Shown here: positions 40,997-48,768 of the stretch, in pieces
Position numbering within the stretch: the first letter of the stretch is position 1
Layout of the letters: each line of letters opens with the position of its first letter
NCBI RefSeq assembly: GCF_900129905.1
Contig: NZ_FQXG01000013.1
Coordinates: 1-59,305, forward strand
Direction: 5' to 3'
Source: Ferrimonas marina
Lineage (GTDB): Bacteria > Pseudomonadota > Gammaproteobacteria > Enterobacterales > Shewanellaceae
Length of the DNA stretch: 59,305 nt
Translations under genes and position numbers: made by a program
Notes under the pieces: generated by a model
What the model was told of the DNA's origin: nothing
Databases searched by the model: none
Seen by the model: only the letters and a program-made list of their open reading frames with translations

Positions 40997-41356
40997 ATGA
41001 CAACAATCCAATGGGAGGTATCCCGGGAGGAGCTGGCGGAACTGCTGGCGTACCCCAGGCGCAAGATGCGGGACAACATGGACGTACGATTCTGCCCCCA
41101 TGCCGCATTTTACAATCCGGTGGACGAGCGCTGCATCTACTGTCACCAGGACATGGAGTGCAAATGGCTCAACCACAATGACGAGCTGGTTTCCATCGAG
41201 GATAAGTCCGACGAGGACATCAAGCGCGAGCTGACCAAGGCGATGGACTATGTGGAGGCCCAGCTGACCGCGGCCCACCTGAACCGTCGTGCCTGCACCT
41301 GTGATAACTGCAACTGGCTGAACCGGGTACGAAAGGTATTGGCTGTCGCCCGCTGA
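40997..41356 (+). CDS. Cys-rich conserved-type small protein
   Basis: A 119-residue cytoplasmic protein with no signal peptide. Potential metal ligands fall in two groups: C33, H35, C46, C49, H50 and C55 (RFCPHAAFYN and CIYCHQDMEC), and C100, C102, C105 (CTCDNC). The middle is an acidic helix (DKSDEDIKRELTKAMDYVEAQ). This pattern suggests a zinc-ribbon-like protein, but no family is recognised. GGGGAC precedes the ATG. It is divergent from the kinase-like gene. Confidence 0.75.
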   Translation: MTTIQWEVSREELAELLAYPRRKMRDNMDVRFCPHAAFYNPVDERCIYCHQDMECKWLNHNDELVSIEDKSDEDIKRELTKAMDYVEAQLTAAHLNRRACTCDNCNWLNRVRKVLAVAR

Positions 41357-41434
41357 TCTCTGTTCGCTGAGGCTGGCCAGAGTGCGATCAAATCCGTACC
41401 CTGTGTGATCTTTCGCACAGTATGAGGTCGCACC

Positions 41435-42088
41435 ATGGAAGCCAGCTTCTGGCACGCCAAGTGGGAGCAGAACCAGATCGGCTTCCACTTGGACCACATT
41501 AATCCCTATCTCCAGCGCCACTGGCCAGAACTCGGCCTGAGTGGCGGCACTGTCTTTGTTCCCCTTTGTGGCAAGAGCCTGGATCTCACCTGGCTGGCTC
41601 GGCAGGGCTTCAGCCCGGTAGGTGCCGAGCTGGATCGCCGTGCTGTTGAGCAGTTGTTTGATGAGCAAGGCATGGTTCCCACGATCACCCCCGAGCCGCC
41701 GCTGCATCGCTTTGCAGGCGCAGGCATTGAGGTGCTGCAGGGGGATTTCTTTGCCCTGACTCCTGACCACCTGCCGCGTTGTGATGCCTTCTATGACCGG
41801 GCGGCACTGATTGCTCTGCCGGAGCAGATGCGGGCGCGCTATGTGACCCAGTTGGCGGCACTGGTGCCAGCCGGTGCCCGGGGACTGCTGGTGACCCTGG
41901 AGTACCCGCAGGCGCAGTTGGCCGGACCCCCGTTCTCGGTACCGGAGTCTGAGGTACAGGCGCTGCTGGCGCCCCACTTCGAGCTGGAGTTGCTGTCTCG
42001 CCAGGATGTGCTGGCGGACAACGGCCGCTTCCAGGCCAAAGGAGTGGAGCGACTCGAGGAGTGCTGTTACCGCTTGGTGCGCCGCTAG
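41435..42088 (+). CDS. tpm: Thiopurine S-methyltransferase
   Basis: A 217-residue SAM-dependent TPMT family enzyme. In bacteria these methylate selenium, tellurium or thiol compounds. Diagnostic segments are FWHAKWEQNQIGFHL near the N-terminus, FVPLCGKSLDLTWLA (SAM-binding), VGAELDRRAVEQLF and CDAFYDRAALIALP. Length is typical. GAGG lies 7 nt before the ATG. It is a single gene. Confidence 0.95.
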   Translation: MEASFWHAKWEQNQIGFHLDHINPYLQRHWPELGLSGGTVFVPLCGKSLDLTWLARQGFSPVGAELDRRAVEQLFDEQGMVPTITPEPPLHRFAGAGIEVLQGDFFALTPDHLPRCDAFYDRAALIALPEQMRARYVTQLAALVPAGARGLLVTLEYPQAQLAGPPFSVPESEVQALLAPHFELELLSRQDVLADNGRFQAKGVERLEECCYRLVRR

Positions 42089-42114
42089 CGCCTCGACCGT
42101 CAAAGCAAACGGCA

Positions 42115-42147
42115 TAAAAAAACGGCAGCCCCAGGGGGCTGCCGTTC
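42115..42147 (-). terminator. Terminator of the porin gene
   Basis: AACGGCAGCCCC / GGGGCTGCCGTT-type stem; the A-run on its left becomes a T-run for the minus strand. Confidence 0.88.
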
Positions 42148-42162
42148 TCGCTTCTGGGGTGT

Positions 42163-43185
42163 TTAGAAGCGGTAACGCAGGCCGACGGTCACCATGTTGT
42201 CGTCCACGTCGCCTTCGACGTCGTGGGACGCGTCCAGGTAGGTGTAGTGGCCGTAGATGTAGGCAGCCTTGGTCAGGGTGTACTCGGCACCGATGGAGTA
42301 GTTGGTCACTTCCGCACCTTCACCCATCTGGTCGTCGTAGGCGGCTTGGGCGAACTTACCCAGACCGGAATCGTCGTAACCGAACTGGCCCTTGATGTTC
42401 CAGTCGCCGATGCGGTACTGAGCGGACACCAGGTAGCCGGTACCGTCCAGATCGCCCTTCTCGGAGTCCTGGAACATGGCGCCCAGCTTCAGGTCGCCCA
42501 GCTTGTAGGTACCCACGACACGCAGTGCTTCCAGGCCGTTGAGGCCATCGGCGTAGGATACGGCCACGTAGTAGGGGGTCTTGCCCATGCCGCGGTCGCC
42601 AAAGCTGGCGGCGATGGCGTAGTTGTTGCCATCGTTGAGCTCGGCGGCGTCACTGCCACCATAGAAATCATCTTCCAGCACGTAGGTGGCGTTGATGTTG
42701 AAGCCGGCGATGGAGGCAGACTTGAAGGTGATGGAATCGCCCAGGCGGTCCTGACCGACAAACAGACGATCCAGGTCGGCGTTGAGGTTACCGAAGGCGT
42801 CGACGCTGCCTTCAGAGGACTTGAACACGGTGTCGTTGCGGCCAAACACCACCTCACCGAAGTTGCCACCCAGACCGAAGTAAGTGTTACGGCTGTTGAA
42901 CGGGTTGGAGCCGTTGGACTGGTCTTCCCCGTTTACCCCAACCTCGGCCTTATAGACCACGTTCAGGCCGGCACCGATGTCATGGGTACCCTTCACACCG
43001 ATGTTGGTGAAGTTGTTTTCCAGGCCAAAGCCATCGTTCATACCGGGGTTGGTAACCAGGCCCTTGTCGGCGTTGGTCAGGGACATGTTGAAGTCACCGT
43101 AAAACACCGGGGTCTCGGCAAAGGCGGGGGCAGTCATGCCGGCAACCAGGGTGGCTACGGCGATGGCAGACAGGCGTGCTTTCAT
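42163..43185 (-). CDS. Gram-negative general porin
   Basis: A 340-residue outer-membrane porin of the trimeric 16-strand type. The signal peptide ends MTAPAFA-ETPVFYGDFN. Alternating strands are separated by acidic loops (GVNGEDQSNGSNPFNSRNTY, GNFGEVVFGRNDTVFKSSEG), and the C-terminus is VTVGLRYRF with terminal Phe. Codon choice is strongly biased towards common codons, as in an abundant protein. An FNR/CRP-like site lies ~170 bp upstream. Confidence 0.92.
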   Translation of the reverse strand: MKARLSAIAVATLVAGMTAPAFAETPVFYGDFNMSLTNADKGLVTNPGMNDGFGLENNFTNIGVKGTHDIGAGLNVVYKAEVGVNGEDQSNGSNPFNSRNTYFGLGGNFGEVVFGRNDTVFKSSEGSVDAFGNLNADLDRLFVGQDRLGDSITFKSASIAGFNINATYVLEDDFYGGSDAAELNDGNNYAIAASFGDRGMGKTPYYVAVSYADGLNGLEALRVVGTYKLGDLKLGAMFQDSEKGDLDGTGYLVSAQYRIGDWNIKGQFGYDDSGLGKFAQAAYDDQMGEGAEVTNYSIGAEYTLTKAAYIYGHYTYLDASHDVEGDVDDNMVTVGLRYRF

Positions 43186-43533
43186 TCCAGGTCTTCCTCT
43201 TTGAGTACAACGTGCCCCGTTTCAGATGCTCACAAGGGCACATCAAAAATCCGTTTGTAAACCGCAAGTTAAATCGGCAGGGAGGCGCCTATGCGATTTC
43301 GCCCGGAGTGTGTCACGAGGGATGGGAGCTGTAATCCAAAAGCGGGATGAAATTTGATTCAGATCAGGTGTTTCTGTAATAAAACTGACACGAATGTTGT
43401 TCGCATGTGAGCGCACAAAAATGGCCCTTGCGGATGAGTGTTTAGCTAATTAGGGTGGTGGGTTTGGGCCCGATTTTGTCTGCGGGCCGCTGCTGCTATA
43501 CTCCTCGCCTTTCATTTTCCACGAGGGCATCTA
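43186..43533. promoter_or_regulatory. Divergent porin / tcdA regulatory region
   Basis: This 348-bp gap holds both promoters. TTGATTCAGATCAG (43354-43367) matches the FNR palindrome TTGAT-N4-ATCAA in 9 of 10 defined positions and is also CRP-like. A TATACT hexamer (43496-43501) lies 32 bp before tcdA and is a likely -10. No small gene is seen. Confidence 0.5.
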
Positions 43534-44328
43534 ATGACTCCCGACTATCAGCAGCGCTTTGGCGGTATCGGCCGACTCTATGGCGTCGATGCCCTGACCA
43601 CCTTCCACCAGGCACATGTCTGCGTGGTGGGGATCGGTGGGGTCGGTACTTGGGCGGCAGAGGCGCTGGCCCGCTCTGGCATCGGCACCCTGACCCTGAT
43701 CGATCTGGACGACATCTGCACCACCAACACCAACCGGCAGATCCATGCCCTCAGCGACACCATCGGTCAGTCCAAGGTGGCGGTGATGGCCGCGCGGATC
43801 CGCGCCATCAATCCCGACTGTGTGGTGCACGAGGTGGAGGAGTTTGTCGACCTGGACAACCTGGATGAGGTGTTGCCCGACGGGTTGGACTACCTGGTGG
43901 ATTGCATCGATGCGGTTAAGCCTAAGGCGGCGCTGATCGCCCATTGCAAGCGGCGTAAGCTGCGCCTGGTGACCGTGGGCGGCGCCGGCGGTCAACTGGA
44001 CCCGACCCGGGTGCAGGTGGCGGACCTGGCTAAAACCTACCAGGACCCGCTGGCGGCCAAGGTGCGCAACCTGCTGCGGCGGGAATACAACTTCTCCAAG
44101 AACCCCAAGCGTCGCTTCCAGGTGGAGTGCGTGTTCTCCGATGAGCAGCTGCGCTACCCCGGTGCCGATGGCAGCGTCTGCCTGACCAAGGCCGGAGCCG
44201 AGGGCCCCAAGGCGATGGATTGTGCCAGCGGCTTTGGCGCTGTCACCAATGTCACCGGCACCTTTGGCTTTGTTGCCGCTAGTCGGGTGCTGCTCAAGCT
44301 GGCAGAGCGGGGGCGCCGCCAAGCGTAG
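43534..44328 (+). CDS. tcdA: tRNA threonylcarbamoyladenosine dehydratase
   Basis: TcdA (CsdL) uses ATP to convert t6A37 in ANN-reading tRNAs to its cyclic form. The 264-residue E1-like enzyme has the nucleotide-binding Rossmann motif VVGIGGVGTWAAEALARSG, the Asp-containing LTLIDLDDICTTNTNRQ, and YLVDCIDAVKPKAALI. In E. coli it is encoded with csdA and csdE; here those lie about 1 kb away on the opposite strand, with one outer-membrane gene between. Confidence 0.96.
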   Translation: MTPDYQQRFGGIGRLYGVDALTTFHQAHVCVVGIGGVGTWAAEALARSGIGTLTLIDLDDICTTNTNRQIHALSDTIGQSKVAVMAARIRAINPDCVVHEVEEFVDLDNLDEVLPDGLDYLVDCIDAVKPKAALIAHCKRRKLRLVTVGGAGGQLDPTRVQVADLAKTYQDPLAAKVRNLLRREYNFSKNPKRRFQVECVFSDEQLRYPGADGSVCLTKAGAEGPKAMDCASGFGAVTNVTGTFGFVAASRVLLKLAERGRRQA

Positions 44329-44392
44329 CCGATTGGTTTCCGCTTTCGGGAAGGATATCATTGGTTAATAAGATGTTATTCCCGGAGTTGCG

Positions 44393-45358
44393 ATGCCGTC
44401 CCCCTGGCTGTTGGTTGCCGCATCGCTGTTGGCAGCCAACAACATCCCGATAAAGGAAAAGGCCGAGCAGGCCTCGGAGATCGAGGATCCCGTCACCGAG
44501 CAGGAGCAGCGCTGGTTCGACAAGGCGCACACCCTGCTGTCGAGCCGGGGTCAAACCAGCGCCGCCTGGTTCGATGCCTTCTTTGGCCCCTCCGATGCGG
44601 CGGATCAGGCCGATGCCTGGTTTCGTTTGCGGCTGCAACAGCAGATGTTGGAGCGGGAATCCAACAGCCTTAAGCTGCGGGTGTCCGCCGCCTACCACCT
44701 GCCCAAGACCCGGGAGCAGCTCAAGCTGTTGATCGAGTCCGATGAGGACAGCGAGCTGAGCAACCTGCGGGATCTCGATGACGACAGCAGTGAGGCCTCC
44801 ACCCGGGCGGCGCTGCGCTGGACCCCCTTGGATTACCGGGTCTGGGATCTCTCCTTTGACCTGGGTGTCTCCCTTAACTCCGGACTGGATCCCTTCGCCC
44901 GTACCCGGGCCCGCTACTTTCACTCACTGGATGACCGCACAGTGCTGCGCCTGAGCCAGGAGCTCAAGGCGGAATCCCGCGATGGCTTGAGTGAGACCAC
45001 TCGAGTGGTATGGGAGCGGTTGTACGACGATCACGGCTATCGTGTCAGCAGCCGGGCCCGCTTTGGCGAATCCACCGATGGGCTGGAGTGGAGCCTGACC
45101 GCGGCCCACGGCGTCAAGCTGACTGAGCGCAGCGCCATGTCGGTGTTCTTCACCTTTTCCGGGGCGACCCGGGATGAGGAGGAGGAGAGTGAGATCGTGC
45201 GCTTTGGTGCCAATTACCGCCGCAACTTCCTGCGCAGCTGGCTGTTCTACGAGGTAGAGCCGCAGCTGACCTACCCCAAGAAGTTCGATTACCAACCCAA
45301 CTGGGAGCTGCGCCTGACCCTGGAGAGCCAGTTCGGCAGCCCCTCATTGAGTCGTTAG
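44393..45358 (+). CDS. Predicted exported beta-rich (outer-membrane-like) protein
   Basis: A 321-residue protein. The N-terminus (SPWLLVAASLLAANNIP) is a short signal-like segment, followed by an acidic helical stretch to about 125 and then alternating strands (WDLSFDLGVSLNSGLDP, DRTVLRLSQELKAESRDG, SWLFYEVEPQLTYPKKF). The C-terminal half could form a beta-barrel, but the protein ends SPSLSR without a terminal aromatic. GGAG lies 5 nt before the ATG. It converges on csdE, overlapping its 3' end by 4 nt. No family is recognised. Confidence 0.7.
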   Translation: MPSPWLLVAASLLAANNIPIKEKAEQASEIEDPVTEQEQRWFDKAHTLLSSRGQTSAAWFDAFFGPSDAADQADAWFRLRLQQQMLERESNSLKLRVSAAYHLPKTREQLKLLIESDEDSELSNLRDLDDDSSEASTRAALRWTPLDYRVWDLSFDLGVSLNSGLDPFARTRARYFHSLDDRTVLRLSQELKAESRDGLSETTRVVWERLYDDHGYRVSSRARFGESTDGLEWSLTAAHGVKLTERSAMSVFFTFSGATRDEEEESEIVRFGANYRRNFLRSWLFYEVEPQLTYPKKFDYQPNWELRLTLESQFGSPSLSR

Positions 45359-45804
45359 CCGGCTTGGGTGCACTGCTGGATCCTGGCCACCACCGCCGCC
45401 AGACCATTGCTGCGTGACGGGCTGAGGTGATCCGCCAGGCCCAGCGCGCCGAACCACTGCTGCCAGTCAACTGCCGCGATGGCATCGCCGCTTTGTCCAT
45501 TGCTGGCGCTGAGCACCAGCACCAGCAGGCCGCGCACAATGCGCGAGTCCGAGTCCGCCAGGAAGTAATGGCGCCCCTCCTGCTGATGGTGATAGAGCCA
45601 GGTGGTGCTCTCACAGCCGGACACCTCGGCCTCCTCGCGATGCCAGCTGGCGTCCAGCTTTTCCATCCTGTTACCCAGTTTCATCAGCACCCGGTAGCGG
45701 GCCTGCCAGTGGGGCTGGCTCAGCAGCTCCTCGGTCAGCCCCTGCTGGCTGATCTCGCTGCCCAGGGGCGAGCACAGAAAGGCGTTGGCGTCAGGCATCG
45801 TCAT
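45355..45804 (-). CDS. csdE: Cysteine desulfuration protein CsdE (SufE family)
   Basis: CsdE accepts persulfide sulfur from CsdA. The 149-residue product has the SufE/CsdE core with the active-site Cys at C64 (EVSGCESTTWLYHH), equivalent to C61 of E. coli CsdE, and the segment FLADSDSRIVRGLLVLVL. Of several in-frame starts, the ATG at 45804 has AGGAG at a 7-nt spacing and begins TMPDANAFLCSP. It overlaps the csdA 3' end by 14 nt, so the two are one operon. Confidence 0.92.
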   Translation of the reverse strand: MTMPDANAFLCSPLGSEISQQGLTEELLSQPHWQARYRVLMKLGNRMEKLDASWHREEAEVSGCESTTWLYHHQQEGRHYFLADSDSRIVRGLLVLVLSASNGQSGDAIAAVDWQQWFGALGLADHLSPSRSNGLAAVVARIQQCTQAG

Positions 45805-47008
45805 AGAGAAACTCCTGGTAGTCATTGAGCGCGGCCAGAAAGGCCTCGATCTCCTCCTCGCTGTTGTAGGCCGCCACCGACATGCGGCAACTGCCCCTGA
45901 TCCCCAGCTGCTGCATCAGCGGCTGGCAGCAGTGGTGGCCACAACGCACTGCTATACCGGCCTGATCCAGCCAGATCCCGACATCCTGGTGATGCTCGCC
46001 GTCCAGGTTGAAGGCCAGGGCACCGACATTATCGTCAAAGGCACTGTAGAGGGTGACGCCGTCCAGCTGGCTCAGACCGGTTCGGGCCCGGGCCAGCAGT
46101 TGGGCCTCGTGCCGCGCCATGGCAGCGCGGTCCTGCTGCTGCAGCCAGTGGGCAGCGGCCCCCAGACCGATGGCCTGGGCGATGGCCGGGGTGCCCGCCT
46201 CGAACTTGAACGGCAGGGTATTGAAGCTGGTCTGCTCGAAGCTCACCTTATGGATCATCTCACCGCCGAAGCGGTAAGGGGGCATGGCGTCGAGCAGATC
46301 GGCCCGTCCCCACAGCACACCGATGCCGGTGGGACCATACATCTTATGGCCGGAGAAGGCGTAGAAGTCGCAGCCCAACCTCTGCAGATCCACCGGCTCA
46401 TGGCCCACCGCCTGGGCCCCGTCCACCACGGTCAGGGCACCGGCTTGCCGGGCCAGCGGCAGCCAGCGAGCCAACGGGGTACGACTGCCCAGGGCGTTGC
46501 AGATCTGGGTCAGTACCACCACCTTGGGCTTGTCCTGCAGCAGTGCCATAAAGGCAGCTTCGTCCAGATCGCCGCGCTCGGACAGCGGGATGGGCACCAG
46601 CTGGGCACCGGCACGCAGCGCCGCCTGCTGCCAGGGCACAATGCTGGCGTGGTGGGCCCAGCCGTCAATCAACACGCTGTCCCCCGGGGTCAGCACCATC
46701 TGACCCAGGCTGCTGGCCAGCAGGTTCATGCCGTCGGTGGTGCCGCCGGTGAAGATCACCTCTTCGCTGGCGGGGGCGTTGAGAAACTCCGCCAGTTGAT
46801 GCCGCGCGCCCTCGAACGCCCGGGTTGCCCGGGCGGAGAGACGGTGGGCGCCGCGGTGCACATTGGCGTTGTCCTGCTGGTAGAAGCGGGTCATCGCCGC
46901 CAGGACCGCCTGGGGCTTGTGGGTGGTGGCGGCGTTGTCCAGGTAGACGGTGCCGGTCTGGCTCAACGCGGGGAACTCGGCCCTGAGGGCGTCTGGGTCA
47001 AAGCTCAT
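45791..47008 (-). CDS. csdA: Cysteine desulfurase CsdA
   Basis: CsdA is a PLP enzyme that releases sulfur from cysteine as an enzyme-bound persulfide. The 405-residue protein has the PLP lysine K222 in FSGHKMYGPTGIG and the catalytic Cys C360 in RCGHHCCQPLM, close to C358 in E. coli, typical of group II desulfurases. The start MSFDPDALRAEF at 47008 matches the family; an open extension to 47047 is not needed. csdE overlaps its 3' end. Confidence 0.94.
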   Translation of the reverse strand: MSFDPDALRAEFPALSQTGTVYLDNAATTHKPQAVLAAMTRFYQQDNANVHRGAHRLSARATRAFEGARHQLAEFLNAPASEEVIFTGGTTDGMNLLASSLGQMVLTPGDSVLIDGWAHHASIVPWQQAALRAGAQLVPIPLSERGDLDEAAFMALLQDKPKVVVLTQICNALGSRTPLARWLPLARQAGALTVVDGAQAVGHEPVDLQRLGCDFYAFSGHKMYGPTGIGVLWGRADLLDAMPPYRFGGEMIHKVSFEQTSFNTLPFKFEAGTPAIAQAIGLGAAAHWLQQQDRAAMARHEAQLLARARTGLSQLDGVTLYSAFDDNVGALAFNLDGEHHQDVGIWLDQAGIAVRCGHHCCQPLMQQLGIRGSCRMSVAAYNSEEEIEAFLAALNDYQEFLYDDA

Positions 47009-47089
47009 GGGTTCTCGGGTTTGGGTTGGTCGGCAACCGCCGGGCATAGCCTGAGGCTAGCAACGGCGGATCCCGCGGTAAAGTGGGGG

Positions 47090-47626
47090 TTAACGGAACA
47101 GCTCTGGATGCAGCCAGGGTGCCAGCAACAGGCACAGGGTATCCCGGTAGATGCCAGTGCGATCCACCAGGTGCTGGGTCAGCACGCCGATGGCACCGCC
47201 TTTCTGCTTGATGTTGTGGTCGTTGAACAGCTGGTCCATCAGTGGCCCCAGCTCGCCCCCCTGCTCCAGCGCCTGGCCGATGGACTCCGGCAGGGGCAGG
47301 GTGCCGGTGCGACCCACCTGGGTGCGTTTACCGTCACTGATGGCGATATAGGCAAAGGTAAAAGGCTGACCCTGGATGCGGTCGTAGCCGCCCTCGATGG
47401 CGGCGAAGAAATCCGCCTGCGGACACTGGGCCATCAGTGCCTGCAGCCGCTGTTCGGCGCCCCGTCGGGTCTCCGCTTCGCTTAGGGGTTGCTCCGCCAC
47501 CCCGGAAGGGACCGGCTGGGCGTTGACCTGCCAATGGGTGTCGGTAAAGGCACGACTCAGGGCCTGCTCGGCCGCGTTGATCTTGACCGGATTGGCCGAG
47601 GCCACCGCCAGTGTTTTTGTCGACAT
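47090..47626 (-). CDS. yjjX: Inosine/xanthosine triphosphatase (YjjX-like)
   Basis: A 178-residue NTPase that removes non-canonical ITP/XTP from the nucleotide pool. Family features are LAVASANPVKINAAEQAL, the segment PSGVAEQPLSEAETRRGAEQ, FFAAIEGGYD, and KGGAIGVLTQHLVDR. The ATG at 47626 gives the usual start; an upstream frame to 47680 is less likely. It precedes csdA by ~80 nt on the same strand and might be co-transcribed. Confidence 0.9.
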   Translation of the reverse strand: MSTKTLAVASANPVKINAAEQALSRAFTDTHWQVNAQPVPSGVAEQPLSEAETRRGAEQRLQALMAQCPQADFFAAIEGGYDRIQGQPFTFAYIAISDGKRTQVGRTGTLPLPESIGQALEQGGELGPLMDQLFNDHNIKQKGGAIGVLTQHLVDRTGIYRDTLCLLLAPWLHPELFR

Positions 47627-47664
47627 GCGTTGATTTAACTCCAGAATGAGCCTGTTATTTTGCC

Positions 47665-48504
47665 ATGACCACTGCGACAATGGCGCGAGATTTTTTTGCT
47701 TTGGGTGTCTTGTCGATGTTGACCCTCCTTCTCTATCTGGGCCTGGGTGCGGTGGCGGGCCTGTTGTCCGGCTTGTTTGGCATTGGTGGTGGCCTGGTGA
47801 TCGTACCGGTGCTGATCACCACCTTCACCCTGCTGGGCATGCCTGACACCGTCTACCTGCATATGGCGATCGGCACCTCCTTGGCGTGCATCGTCTTTAC
47901 CTCCCTGAGTGCCATCCACACCCACAACAAACGGGGGAACGTTGACTGGGCGGTGGTGAAGCGGTTCCTGCCCGGGGTGTTGGTGGGGGCGTATCTCGGG
48001 GGCCTGGTGGCGGATCGGATGGCCCCGGCCCTGCTAGAGAACCTGCTGGCCTTCTTCCTACTGGCGGTCGCCGCCAAGATGATGTTCGGCTTCAAGCCCA
48101 ACAGCGAGCGCAGCCTGCCCGGGCCGATGGGGCTGACCGCCAGTGGTGGCGTGATCGGCGGCCTCTCTGCCATGTTCGGCATCGGTGGGGCCACCTTGAG
48201 CGTACCCTACCTGCGCTGGTGCTCAGTGGTAATGACCCGCGCCGTGGGTACCTCGGCAACCCTGGCCCTACCCATCGCCCTGGGGGGCGTGAGCAGCTAC
48301 ATCATCAATGGCTGGGGCCACCCGGACCTGCCGGAGTGGACCCTGGGTTATGTCTACCTGCCGGCGCTGTTTGGCATCGTGTTGATCAGCACCCAGTGCG
48401 TGCGCTTTGGTGCGGCGGCGGGGGCAAAGATGTCGCAGCTGTGGCTGCAACGCAGCTTTGCCGTGCTGCTGCTGATCCTGGGCTTGCGCCTGGCGCTGAG
48501 TTGA
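47665..48504 (+). CDS. TauE/SafE-family sulfite exporter-like permease
   Basis: A 279-residue inner-membrane protein with about eight hydrophobic segments. The duplicated family signature is clear: GLLSGLFGIGGGLVIVPVL near residue 30-48 and GGLSAMFGIGGATLSVPYL near 170-188. The family moves sulfite, sulfonates or other organic anions; the substrate here is unknown. No good SD lies before the ATG at 47665, and the ATG at 47680 or 47716 is possible. It is divergent from yjjX. Confidence 0.88.
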   Translation: MTTATMARDFFALGVLSMLTLLLYLGLGAVAGLLSGLFGIGGGLVIVPVLITTFTLLGMPDTVYLHMAIGTSLACIVFTSLSAIHTHNKRGNVDWAVVKRFLPGVLVGAYLGGLVADRMAPALLENLLAFFLLAVAAKMMFGFKPNSERSLPGPMGLTASGGVIGGLSAMFGIGGATLSVPYLRWCSVVMTRAVGTSATLALPIALGGVSSYIINGWGHPDLPEWTLGYVYLPALFGIVLISTQCVRFGAAAGAKMSQLWLQRSFAVLLLILGLRLALS

Positions 48505-48560
48505 AATCACCCGAAATGGTTAATTTGTCGGCAGCCTAGGGGCTTTGCCAGTGGAATCGT

Positions 48561-48590
48561 GGGCGTGATGCAGATCACGCCCATTTTTTG
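48561..48590 (+). terminator. Terminator of the TauE gene; also a CRP-like palindrome
   Basis: A perfect 9-bp stem GGGCGTGAT / ATCACGCCC with GCAG loop is followed by ATTTTTTG. The same DNA contains GTGA-N6-TCAC (48565-48578), so it can also be read as a CRP site. Confidence 0.85.
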
Positions 48591-48593
48591 TGC

Positions 48594-48611
48594 TTGTGAT
48601 CTGGCTCACGG
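48594..48611. promoter_or_regulatory. CRP-like site 1 upstream of sdaC
   Basis: TTGTGATCTGGCTCACGG contains GTGA-N6-TCAC (48596-48609), centred at 48602.5, and is close to the CRP consensus TGTGATCTAGATCACA. Confidence 0.7.
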
Positions 48612-48659
48612 GCAAGTGGTCTGACCAATCGGTGGTGATTGCGATCTTTGCTGGCGCTC

Positions 48660-48675
48660 TGTGAGCGTGGTCACT
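48660..48675. promoter_or_regulatory. CRP-like site 2 upstream of sdaC
   Basis: TGTGAGCGTGGTCACT contains GTGA-N6-TCAC (48661-48674), centred at 48667.5. Confidence 0.65.
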
Positions 48676-48690
48676 AAAGATCTTTTTGAA

Positions 48691-48706
48691 GGTGATTTGA
48701 ATCACG
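48691..48706. promoter_or_regulatory. CRP-like site 3 at class II position for sdaC
   Basis: GGTGATTTGAATCACG contains GTGA-N6-TCAC (48692-48705), centred at 48698.5. This is about 41 bp upstream of the start predicted from the -10 hexamer at 48727. Confidence 0.68.
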
Positions 48707-48726
48707 TTATCCGTCGTCAGAATCCC

Positions 48727-48732
48727 TATTCT
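48727..48732 (+). promoter_or_regulatory. Candidate sdaC -10 element
   Basis: TATTCT predicts transcription start near 48739. No good -35 hexamer is present, as expected for a class II CRP-activated promoter with a site overlapping -35. Confidence 0.45.
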
Positions 48733-48768
48733 TGTGCCCGCTAACTCGAACTTCCATAGGTGAAACTA

